A stretch of 10,248 nt of DNA from Actinomycetes bacterium (GTDB taxonomy: Bacteria > Actinomycetota > Actinomycetes > Actinomycetales > Cellulomonadaceae): the NCBI GenBank assembly GCA_023390875.1, contig JAEWCA010000232.1:1-10248 (forward strand). Reading direction: 5' to 3'. Position numbers and translations under genes: made by a program. Numbering within the stretch: position 1 is the first letter of the stretch; every line of letters starts with the position of its first letter. The notes beneath the pieces were generated by a model that ran no database searches, was not told the origin of the DNA, and saw only the letters and a program-made list of their open reading frames with translations. Positions 1 to 6,848 of the stretch are shown here, piece by piece.

Positions 1-678
1 GGCGACGGCCGGCGCCTCGTCGGGGTGCTCGTGGCTGAGGTACGCCGCGAGGGTCGCCGAGCGGTGCGCGCGGGCCGCGCGTTCGACGTCGGCCAGGGGA
101 GCGCCCGCATCGACGAGGTCCACGAGCGCGTCGTGCTCCCGGACGGACTCGTGCGCGCGGCCGGGCACGAAGCTGAACGTCGAGTCCCGCAGGCGGCCGA
201 GCCGGGCCCACTCGGCGTCGACGAGCGCGAGCAGGCGCGGGTTCGGGCACGCCCCGAACAGCGCCTGGTGGAACCGGTGGTTGAGCGACGTGAACAGCCG
301 GGGGTCGAAGTCGTCGAGCGACTCGACGAGCAGACGGTTGAGGTCGCGCGCCTGCCGGATGTCGTCGGCGGTGAGGTGCCGGGCGGCGAGCGCGGTGGCC
401 GCGCCCTCGAGGAGCGCGAGCGTCTCCATGCTCTGCCGGTACTGGGAGTCGTCGATCATCGAGACGCGGGCGCCGACGTGCTGCTCGAACGTCACGAGCC
501 CCTCGGCCTCGAGCCGCCGGATCGCCTCACGCACGGGGACGACGCTCATGTCGAGCTCGGCCGCGATCGAGCCGAGCACCAGGCGGTACCCGGGTGCGAG
601 CTCGCCGGAGGCGATGCGCTCCTGGATCCAGCGGTACGCCTGCTGCGACTTGCTGCCCGAGGGCGCGGTCCCGCTCAT
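1..678 (-). CDS. GntR-family repressor, FadR/FCD subfamily (C-terminus off window)
   Basis: Ligand-responsive DNA-binding regulator, most likely the local regulator of the divergent catabolic cluster. The visible 226 residues have no stop and run off the left edge; family members are usually about 220-250 residues, so little is missing. Residues 10-75 form the winged helix-turn-helix, with the family signature VPVREAIRRLEAEGLV at about 47-62. Residues 80-215 form the all-helical FCD effector domain. N133, H137, H182 and H205 fall at the spacing of the FCD metal-binding set (D/N-x3-H, H, H), so a metal-dependent carboxylate effector is plausible. The ATG overlaps the stop of the upstream FAH-RraA gene (ATGA, 678-675), which fixes the start and implies translational coupling. 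Its likely operator is the palindrome at 3904-3923. Family assignment is from sequence; target and ligand are inference. Confidence 0.9.
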   Translation of the reverse strand, partial: MSGTAPSGSKSQQAYRWIQERIASGELAPGYRLVLGSIAAELDMSVVPVREAIRRLEAEGLVTFEQHVGARVSMIDDSQYRQSMETLALLEGAATALAARHLTADDIRQARDLNRLLVESLDDFDPRLFTSLNHRFHQALFGACPNPRLLALVDAEWARLGRLRDSTFSFVPGRAHESVREHDALVDLVDAGAPLADVERAARAHRSATLAAYLSHEHPDEAPAVA

Positions 679-2177
679 CGGTCCGCTCGCCAGGCGTCGT
701 ACCGGGCCCGCCACCGGGCGTCCATCGGGAACAGCCCGTCGAGCGGGTGGCCGGCGGCGACCTGCTCGGCGATCCAGGCGTCCTCGTCCTCCTGCGCGAG
801 CGCCGCGTCGACGACCTCCTCGACGAGGTCGGGCGGGATGACGACGACACCGTCCGCGTCGCCGACGACGACGTCGCCGGGCTCGACGGTGGTCCCGCCG
901 CACGCGACGGCGACGTCGACGTCCCACGGCACGTGCCGGCGCCCGAGGACGGCCGGGTGCGCGCCCGCCGAGTACACGGGGAGGCCGACGGCGGCGACCG
1001 CGTCGTGGTCGCGGACGCCCCCGTCAGTGACGATCCCCGCGGCGCCGCGGGCCCGGGCGCGCAGCGCGAGGACGTCGCCGAACGTGCCGGACCCGGTCTC
1101 GCCGCGCGCCTCGATGACGAGCACCTCGCCGTCGCCCACCGCGTCGAACGCGCGCTTCTGGGCGTTGTGGCCGCCGCCGTGCCGCGCGAACAGGTCCTCG
1201 CGGGCGGGGACGAACCGCAGGGTGCGCGCGGTCCCGACGAGCTTCGCGTCCGGGTGCATGGCTCGGACGCCGTCGATCGACACCTGGTTCAGCCCGCGTC
1301 GGCGCAGCTGCGCGCTGAGCCCGGCCACGGGCGCACGCACGAGCTTGTCGCGCAGCTCGGCCGTGAGGCGGAACGGCCGGGTCTCGTCGGCGAGACCGGC
1401 CGCCGCGTGCGATCCCCACGCCTCGGCGCGCTGGGTGTCGTCGACCGCGGGCAGCGACCCGATCGTGCCGTCGAACGGGCGCTCGCCCTCGACGACGGTC
1501 GTGACGAGCCGGCCCGTCGTCGGTGCCCCGGGTGCGTCGGGCGCGTCGACCTCGACCTCGACGACGTCGCCGGGCCGCACGACCGACGAGCCCGCGGGCG
1601 TCCCGGTGAGGACGACGTCGCCCGGCTCGAGGGTGAGGTGCTGCGAGAGGTCGGCGACGAGCTGGGCGAGCGGGAACAGGAGCCCGGCGGTCGTGTCGTC
1701 CTGGCGGACGTCGCCGTTGACCCACGTGCGGACCCGCAGGGCGCCCGGGTCGACCGTGCGGGCGTCGATCAGGGCGGGCCCGACCGGGGTGTACCCGTCG
1801 CCGCCCTTGGCACGGACGTTCGAGCCGCGGTCCGCCGACCGCAGGTCGTAGAGCCCGAGGTCGTTCGACGCGGTCACCCAGGCTACGTGGTCCCACGCGG
1901 CAGCGAGGGGGACGCGCCGGGCCGCCGTCCCGATGACGAGCGCGATCTCGCCCTCGAACGCGAGCAGCTCCGTGCCGGCGGGCCGTTCCACGGTGCCGCC
2001 CGACGCCGCGACGGAGCTCGACGGTTTGAAGAAGTACGACGGGTGCGCGGGGCGGCGGCCGCGCTGGTCGGCGCGCGAGGCGTAGTTGAGGTGGACGGCG
2101 ACCACCTTCCCCGGCCGACCGGGGAGCGCGGCGAATCGCGGGTCCGCCCCGTCACGACCCGGCTCGTGTCCTGACAT
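675..2177 (-). CDS. FAH-family hydrolase/decarboxylase fused to RraA/HMG-aldolase-like domain
   Basis: Predicted cytosolic bifunctional enzyme of 500 residues for late steps of aromatic ring-fission catabolism. The N-terminal half (about 20-235) is a fumarylacetoacetate-hydrolase domain: the metal ligands E75, E77 and D106 keep the E-x-E...D spacing, followed by K124, a TPVGP segment at 130-134 and GDVVLTGTPAG at 186-196. The C-terminal half (about 270-460) matches the RraA / 4-hydroxy-4-methyl-2-oxoglutarate aldolase fold: GD at 367-368, VTDGGVRD at 383-390 with the catalytic-type R389-D390 pair, then a PGDVVVGDADGVV segment. I chose the ATG at 2177 because GAGGGAG lies just upstream; a GTG at 2219 would add 14 residues but has a weak ribosome site. 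The gene lies 48 bp after the ThDP-enzyme gene and overlaps the GntR gene by 4 bp. Such keto-acid hydratases, isomerases, decarboxylases and aldolases are hard to separate by sequence, so the exact substrates are unknown. Confidence 0.88.
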   Translation of the reverse strand: MSGHEPGRDGADPRFAALPGRPGKVVAVHLNYASRADQRGRRPAHPSYFFKPSSSVAASGGTVERPAGTELLAFEGEIALVIGTAARRVPLAAAWDHVAWVTASNDLGLYDLRSADRGSNVRAKGGDGYTPVGPALIDARTVDPGALRVRTWVNGDVRQDDTTAGLLFPLAQLVADLSQHLTLEPGDVVLTGTPAGSSVVRPGDVVEVEVDAPDAPGAPTTGRLVTTVVEGERPFDGTIGSLPAVDDTQRAEAWGSHAAAGLADETRPFRLTAELRDKLVRAPVAGLSAQLRRRGLNQVSIDGVRAMHPDAKLVGTARTLRFVPAREDLFARHGGGHNAQKRAFDAVGDGEVLVIEARGETGSGTFGDVLALRARARGAAGIVTDGGVRDHDAVAAVGLPVYSAGAHPAVLGRRHVPWDVDVAVACGGTTVEPGDVVVGDADGVVVIPPDLVEEVVDAALAQEDEDAWIAEQVAAGHPLDGLFPMDARWRARYDAWRADR

Positions 2178-2225
2178 CCGCTCCCTCGCAGTCCTCGGTC
2201 GTCGTCGTTCCCCGGTCACGCGTGC

Positions 2226-3872
2226 TCAGCTGTTCGCCCGGCCGATCTCCTCGAAGTACGGCGCGACCACCGCCGGCGACACGTGCAGGTCGAGCAGCAG
2301 GAACGGACGCTCGTCCGCCGGGCGTGACGCCCACGCGCCGAGCTGGTCGAGGTCGTCGAGCGACCGCACCGTCACGCCGCACGCGCCGGCCGCGGACGCC
2401 AGGCCGGCGAAGTCGACGCCGGGGATGAGCATGGGCTCGCGCGCGAGACCCTTGCGCCCGTACACGTGGATCTCGGCGCCGTACGCGCCGTCGTTCCACA
2501 CGACCGCGAGCCCGCGCCCGCCGGCGACCCGCACGGCGGACTCGAGGTCGGCGAGCGCCATGAGGCCGCCGCCGTCGCCCGTCGTGAGCACCACCGTGGA
2601 ACCGGGGCGGGCGAGGGCCGCACCCAGGACGCTCGCGAAACCGAGCCCGATCGCCTGGAACGCGGTGCCGACCATGATCATGCGGTCGGGCGACGTCACG
2701 GGCCAGTACATGTTGGCCCAGCCGAGGAAGTGGCCGCCGTCCGAGACGACGACGCGGTCGGCGGGCAGGAGCTCGGCGATGCGTGCGGCTGCCGACCGCG
2801 GGTCGAGCCGCCCGTCGGGCGCCGTGCCCGTACCAGGCTCGTACCGGCGGGCCGCGGCGACGTCGACCTGTTCCCGCCAGCCGCTGGGTGTGACCCTGTC
2901 GAGCGCGTCCAGGACGGCGGCGGCCACCGTCGCGGCGTCGCCCCGGACGAACCCGCCGACGTGCGGGTGCGTCGCGGCCGGCGCGACGTCCACCTGGAAC
3001 ACCCGGGTGCCCGGCGCGAACAGCTCGCCGAACCGCATCGTGAACTGGTTGAGCGAGGCCCCGACGACGACGGCCACGTCGGCCTCGCGCACGACGTCCA
3101 TCGCGCCCGCCGCCCCGAACCCGCCGGCGACCCCGAGGTCGTACTCAGGGCGCGGGAACAGGCCCCGTCCGAGCGCGGTGGTCACCGTGAGGGCTCCGGT
3201 CGCGTCCGCGATCTTCCCGAGCGTCGCGCCGGCGCCCGAGAGCCAGGCGCCGCGCCCGGCCATCAGCAGCGGCCGTCGTGCGGACGCGAGCGCGGCGGCG
3301 ACGTCGCGCACGCTCGCCTCGGCGAACGGGCCGCGCGGCGCGAGCGGTGCGGGCAGGCGCGGCGGGGCGGTCTCGGGCACGGGGCCGGCGTCGACGGTCG
3401 CGACGTCGTAGGGGATCGCGAGCACGGTCGGCACGCGGTAGGTGAGGGCGTGCTCGACGGCGATCAGGGTCGTCGCGGCGGCGTCCGCACGGCCGACCGT
3501 GTACGTGCGGGCGCCGACGGCGGACGCCATGGCGATCTGGTCGACGTCCCACGGGCGCGGGCCGGACGTGGGCTCGTCGCCGACCACGAGCACCAGCGGG
3601 ACGTGCGCCTGCACCGCCTCCGCGAGGGCCGTGAGCGTGTTGGTGAACCCCGCGCCGTACGTCGTCGTCGCGGCGGCGAGCCGTCCGGACGCCCGGTGGA
3701 ACGCGTCGGCCGCGACCACCGCGCCGGCCTCGTGCCGGACCGCCGTGAACGTGGCCGACGTCTGCCGCGCGAGGGCGTCGAGGAAGTACGCGTTGCCGTT
3801 GCCCATGACGCCGAACACGTGGTCCACGTGCGCGGCGAGCGTGACGGCGGTGTGGGCGGAGACCGAGGGCAT
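2226..3872 (-). CDS. ThDP-dependent acetolactate-synthase-like enzyme (2-oxoacid decarboxylase or carboligase)
   Basis: A 548-residue protein with the three-domain architecture of the acetolactate synthase/pyruvate decarboxylase superfamily. The N-terminal pyrimidine-binding domain carries the cofactor-activating glutamate in VRHEAGAVVAADAF (E48). The middle domain is Rossmann-like. The C-terminal pyrophosphate domain has the GDG...N metal motif, D433 and N460. The reaction is not clear. The benzoylformate-decarboxylase catalytic His position falls in a TTTYGAG segment (69-75) without His, and the paired His of pyruvate/indolepyruvate decarboxylases is absent. The ATG at 3872 is preferred because AGAGG sits 5 bases upstream and the family-like sequence begins there; an in-frame extension to 3944 would swallow the operator. 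It is first in the leftward operon, divergent from the monooxygenase gene, and presumably under the GTATAC palindrome. A role on an aromatic 2-oxo acid is inference from context. Confidence 0.85.
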   Translation of the reverse strand: MPSVSAHTAVTLAAHVDHVFGVMGNGNAYFLDALARQTSATFTAVRHEAGAVVAADAFHRASGRLAAATTTYGAGFTNTLTALAEAVQAHVPLVLVVGDEPTSGPRPWDVDQIAMASAVGARTYTVGRADAAATTLIAVEHALTYRVPTVLAIPYDVATVDAGPVPETAPPRLPAPLAPRGPFAEASVRDVAAALASARRPLLMAGRGAWLSGAGATLGKIADATGALTVTTALGRGLFPRPEYDLGVAGGFGAAGAMDVVREADVAVVVGASLNQFTMRFGELFAPGTRVFQVDVAPAATHPHVGGFVRGDAATVAAAVLDALDRVTPSGWREQVDVAAARRYEPGTGTAPDGRLDPRSAAARIAELLPADRVVVSDGGHFLGWANMYWPVTSPDRMIMVGTAFQAIGLGFASVLGAALARPGSTVVLTTGDGGGLMALADLESAVRVAGGRGLAVVWNDGAYGAEIHVYGRKGLAREPMLIPGVDFAGLASAAGACGVTVRSLDDLDQLGAWASRPADERPFLLLDLHVSPAVVAPYFEEIGRANS

Positions 3873-3903
3873 CGCGACCTCTTCGTCGGACGTCGTGCGT
3901 TTC

Positions 3904-3923
3904 CCCGACCGTATACGATCCGG
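3904..3923. promoter_or_regulatory. Palindromic GntR/FadR-type operator in divergent promoter
   Basis: The 20-bp element CCCGACCGTATACGATCCGG is symmetrical at 8 of 10 base pairs around a perfect core CGTATACG (3910-3917). GTATAC fits the FadR-subfamily GntR operator pattern GT-M-N(0-1)-K-AC. It lies in the 101-bp gap between the divergent starts at 3872 and 3974, and the operon on one side ends in a GntR gene, so autoregulation plus control of the monooxygenase is likely. The core also resembles a -10 hexamer on both strands (TATACG), but I find no convincing -35 for either direction. I noticed no second GTATAC in the window by eye. Confidence 0.7.
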
Positions 3924-3973
3924 AGGGAGACGGTGCAGAACCACCTCGACAAGGTCGTCCGAGGAGCCATCGC

Positions 3974-5869
3974 ATGCAGTTCCACCACCACGGCTACGTC
4001 TCGGGGGACCCCCGTGTGCAGCCCGCCGCCGGCGTCGGCGTCGACCGCCCCGACGAGCTGCCCGACGAGGTCGACGTCCTGATCGTCGGCACCGGACCGG
4101 CCGGGATGATCACCGCCGCGCAGCTCTCGCAGTTCCCGTCCGTCACCACACGGATCGTCGACCGTCGTGCGGGCCGGCTCGCGATCGGGCAGGCCGACGG
4201 GATCCAGGCGCGCAGCGTCGAGACGTTCCAGGCGTTCGGCTTCGCCGGGCGGATCGCCGAGGAGGCGTACCGCATCACCGAGATGTGCTTCTGGCACCCG
4301 GACCCGGCCGACCCGACGCGCATCGTCCGGGGCGAGCGGCCGCCCGACGACCCGTCGGGCATCACCGAGTTCCCGCACCTCATCGTCAACCAGGCCCGCG
4401 TGCTCGACTACTTCGCCGAGTTCATGGCGAACGCGCCGACACGGATGCGGCCCGACTACGGCTACGAGTTCCGCGACCTGACGATCGCGCCGTCGGGCGA
4501 CCACCCGGTCAGCGTCCAGCTGGTGCGCACGGCCGGCGACGACGCGGGCGCCGAGAAGGTCGTCCGGGCCAGGTACGTCGTCGGTGCGGACGGCGCGCAC
4601 AGCGGCGTCCGTCGGGCGATCGGCTGCACCCGGCTGGGGCAGGACGCGTCGCACGCCTGGGGCGTCATGGACGTGCTCGCCGTCACCGACTTCCCCGACA
4701 TCCGCCTCAAGTGCGCCATCCAGTCGGGCTCGGGCGGCAGCATCCTGCTCATCCCGCGCGAGGGCGGCCACCTCTTCCGCATGTACGTCGACCTCGGCGA
4801 GGTCCGCCCCGAGACCCACGGCGAGGTCCGCAGCACCACGATCGAGCAGATCGTCGACCACGCGAACGCGATCCTGCACCCGTACTCGCTCGACGTGAAG
4901 GACGTCGCCTGGCACAGCGTCTACGAGGTCGGCCACCGCGTCACCGACCGGTTCGACGACGTCCCCGTCGACCAGATCGGCACGCGCACCCCGCGCGTCT
5001 TCATCGAGGGCGACGCCTGCCACACGCACAGCGCCAAGGCGGGCCAGGGCATGAACGTGTCGATGCAGGACGGCTTCAACCTCGGCTGGAAGCTCGGCTA
5101 CGTGCTGACCGGCCGGAGCCCGGAGACGCTGCTCAGCACGTACTCCAAGGAGCGGCAGGTCATCGCGCAGAACCTCATCGACTTCGACCGCGAGTGGTCG
5201 TCGCTCATGGCCAAGAAGCCCGACGAGCTCGACGACCCCGGCGCGCTCGCCGACTTCTACGTGCGGACCACCGAGTTCCTGTTCGGGTTCATGACGCAGT
5301 ACCCGCCGTCGATGCTCGTCGCCGAGCCGACCCACCAGGGCCTCGCCACGGGGTTCCCGGTCGGCAAGCGGTTCAAGTCCGCACCCGTCGTGCGCGTGGC
5401 CGACGCGAACCCGCTGCAGCTCGGCCACCAGCACCGTGCCGACGGTCGATGGCGCGTCTACGCGTTCGCCGACGGTCCGGCGGCGGGGGAGCCGTCCGCA
5501 CTGGCGACCTGGGCGGGGTGGATGGCCTCGGCGCCCGGCTCGCCTCTGCTCGCGCACACGCCGGCCGGCGACGACCGCGACAGCGTCCTCGACGTCAAGG
5601 TCGTCTACCAGCAGCGGCACGCCGACGTCGACCTCACGGCGGTGCCGGCGCTGTTCCTGCCGCGCACCGGCCCGTTCGAGCTCGTCGACTACGAGAAGGT
5701 GTTCGCCGCCGACCCGGTCGCCGACGTCTTCGAGCTGCGCGGCGTCGACCGCGACGGCTGCGTCGTCGTCGTCCGGCCCGACCAGTACGTCGCCGGGGTC
5801 TTCCCGCTCGACGGCACGGACGAGCTCGCCGCGTTCTTCCAGCAGCACCTGCTGGTGCAGGCAGGCTGA
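3974..5869 (+). CDS. mobA: MobA-like FAD-dependent aromatic hydroxylase (3-hydroxybenzoate 4-monooxygenase candidate)
   Basis: A 631-residue class A flavoprotein monooxygenase that would use NAD(P)H and O2 to hydroxylate a phenolic acid; the closest family I recognise is MobA, which turns 3-hydroxybenzoate into protocatechuate. Visible motifs: GTGPAG dinucleotide site at 39-44, the DG motif D206-G207, and the GD motif G346-D347 followed by CHTHSAKAGQGMN. A thioredoxin-like C-terminal domain (about 475-631) is typical of the phenol-hydroxylase/MobA branch. D75, H135, K246 and Y271 sit at, or one residue from, the numbering I recall for substrate-site residues of Comamonas MobA. GAGGAG at 3961-3966 precedes the ATG by 7 bases. 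The gene is divergent from the ThDP/FAH-RraA/GntR operon and tail to tail with phhA. Length matches MobA. Family is firm; the exact substrate is inferred from similarity. Confidence 0.87.
   Translation: MQFHHHGYVSGDPRVQPAAGVGVDRPDELPDEVDVLIVGTGPAGMITAAQLSQFPSVTTRIVDRRAGRLAIGQADGIQARSVETFQAFGFAGRIAEEAYRITEMCFWHPDPADPTRIVRGERPPDDPSGITEFPHLIVNQARVLDYFAEFMANAPTRMRPDYGYEFRDLTIAPSGDHPVSVQLVRTAGDDAGAEKVVRARYVVGADGAHSGVRRAIGCTRLGQDASHAWGVMDVLAVTDFPDIRLKCAIQSGSGGSILLIPREGGHLFRMYVDLGEVRPETHGEVRSTTIEQIVDHANAILHPYSLDVKDVAWHSVYEVGHRVTDRFDDVPVDQIGTRTPRVFIEGDACHTHSAKAGQGMNVSMQDGFNLGWKLGYVLTGRSPETLLSTYSKERQVIAQNLIDFDREWSSLMAKKPDELDDPGALADFYVRTTEFLFGFMTQYPPSMLVAEPTHQGLATGFPVGKRFKSAPVVRVADANPLQLGHQHRADGRWRVYAFADGPAAGEPSALATWAGWMASAPGSPLLAHTPAGDDRDSVLDVKVVYQQRHADVDLTAVPALFLPRTGPFELVDYEKVFAADPVADVFELRGVDRDGCVVVVRPDQYVAGVFPLDGTDELAAFFQQHLLVQAG
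5839..5855. repeat. Short inverted repeat at the 3' end of the monooxygenase gene
   Basis: CCAGCAG, a 3-base loop, then CTGCTGG: a perfect 7-bp stem in the last codons (QQHLL) of the monooxygenase. Because the convergent stop codons are one base apart, any hairpin terminator must lie inside coding sequence, so this is a candidate. There is no U-tract, and the codons alone could produce the symmetry by chance. Confidence 0.3.
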
Positions 5870-5870
5870 C

Positions 5871-6758
5871 CTACGCGGCTGCGTGCGCCAGCCGGGCGGG
5901 CGTGTCGTCGTCGAAGTCGGCGAAGAACCCCGCCACGCGGTCCGTCAGCTCACCCATGCCGTCGCACGCGAACAGGATCGGCTGGTAGTGGCTGATGTCG
6001 TACGCGAGCGTCGCCATCTGGTGGAAGTCCACGGGCCGGATGTCGGCCCCCCGGAACTCCTCGATCTCGCCGTACGACGACAGCAGCCCGGCCCCGTACG
6101 CGCGCAGCTCGCCGTCCTCGTACATCACGCCGAACTCGATCGTGAACCAGAAGACGTCCGCCACGTACTGCAGCCCCTCGGGCGTCTCGCACCGCCGCGC
6201 CGCCTCGCCGGCACGGCGCTTGACCTCGGCGATCGCCGGGTTCGCCAGGAGATTGCAGTGCCCGACCACCTCGTGGAGGATGTCCGGCTCCGGCGTGTAG
6301 AGCGGCTGCGACGGGTGCCGCAGGTACTGCGTCGAGTGGAACACCCCGTCCGCGAGCGACCCGTAGAACACGTCCAGCGGCACGAGGCCCGCAGCCGGGT
6401 ACAGCTGGAACCCGCTCAGCGGCATCAGCCCCGCGCTCACCTCGTCGAGCTGCGGGACGCGGTCCGTCGGCAGCGCGAGAGCCTCCTTGCCCTCGAGGTA
6501 CCCGCGGATCGCGAGCCGCTCGTGCTTCGGCGCGAGCTCCCGGCACACCGTCCGCCAGATCTCGTTCTCCGACTCCGTGTACTCGACGCGCGGCACGGGC
6601 TCGCCGGGCCGCCACGCGAGCGCCGGGGCGGCGATCTCGTTGCGCCGGCGGCGGTACTCCTCGTCCTTCGCGCCGGGGTGGTCGTCCGCGAGGTGCACCG
6701 TGGCCTTGCCGTCCTCGTCCGCGGTGACGGGGGCGTACAGCTGACCCTCTTCGAACAT
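5871..6758 (-). CDS. phhA: Phenylalanine 4-monooxygenase (pterin-dependent)
   Basis: Cytosolic non-haem iron hydroxylase converting L-phenylalanine to L-tyrosine with a tetrahydropterin and O2. The protein is 295 residues, the usual bacterial single-domain size with no ACT regulatory domain. The iron triad is plain: H162 and H167 in PEPDILHEVVGHCNLLANP, and E208 in FWFTIEFG; the flanking YGAGLLSSYGEIEEF stretch is also family-typical. I chose the ATG at 6758 (MFEEGQLYAPVT) because the family-like N-terminus begins there; an in-frame ATG at 6794 would add 12 basic residues and run up to the inverted repeat. The ribosome site is weak at either start. No pterin-4a-carbinolamine dehydratase gene is visible nearby, so cofactor recycling must be encoded elsewhere. 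It lies downstream of the DJ-1 gene on the same strand with a 90-bp gap holding a hairpin, so it probably has its own promoter. Confidence 0.95.
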   Translation of the reverse strand: MFEEGQLYAPVTADEDGKATVHLADDHPGAKDEEYRRRRNEIAAPALAWRPGEPVPRVEYTESENEIWRTVCRELAPKHERLAIRGYLEGKEALALPTDRVPQLDEVSAGLMPLSGFQLYPAAGLVPLDVFYGSLADGVFHSTQYLRHPSQPLYTPEPDILHEVVGHCNLLANPAIAEVKRRAGEAARRCETPEGLQYVADVFWFTIEFGVMYEDGELRAYGAGLLSSYGEIEEFRGADIRPVDFHQMATLAYDISHYQPILFACDGMGELTDRVAGFFADFDDDTPARLAHAAA

Positions 6759-6796
6759 GACGTCCGTTCTACGCCGGAAGGTCGCGGGGCGCATCC

Positions 6797-6831
6797 CCCG
6801 GACGGACGTCCACCTCCGACGTCCGTCCGGG
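6797..6831 (-). terminator. Perfect 14-bp inverted repeat between the DJ-1 gene and phhA: terminator or operator
   Basis: Arms at 6797-6810 and 6818-6831 (CCCGGACGGACGTC and its exact complement) flank a 7-base loop. It starts 17 bases beyond the DJ-1 stop on the minus strand, the right place for a terminator, but no U-run follows. The arm core GACGTCCGT recurs at 6759-6767, immediately upstream of the phhA ATG, giving three copies in about 70 bp, which suits a regulator-binding site for phhA equally well. The structure is certain; the role is not. Confidence 0.6.
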
Positions 6832-6848
6832 TCGGCCGGGTCGCCCGC

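Noticed and set aside
25..1851. 608-codon plus-strand open frame
   Set aside because: Arg/Ala/Ser-rich shadow of the GntR and FAH-RraA genes, which show real domains on the minus strand.
2178..2219. GTG start 14 codons upstream for the FAH-RraA gene
   Set aside because: Weak ribosome site; the ATG at 2177 has GAGGGAG just upstream. Not fully excluded, since the GTG would leave only 6 bp to the upstream stop.
3873..3944. Upstream in-frame start for the ThDP enzyme
   Set aside because: It would place the promoter and operator inside the gene; the ATG at 3872 has a good ribosome site and family-like N-terminus.
3464..5848. 794-codon minus-strand open frame
   Set aside because: Antisense to the MobA-like gene and part of the ThDP gene; no recognisable motifs, whereas the other strand has FAD and ThDP motifs.
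3442..5988. 848-codon plus-strand open frame
   Set aside because: Different frame of the hydroxylase gene; Arg-rich, motif-free product typical of GC-rich shadows.
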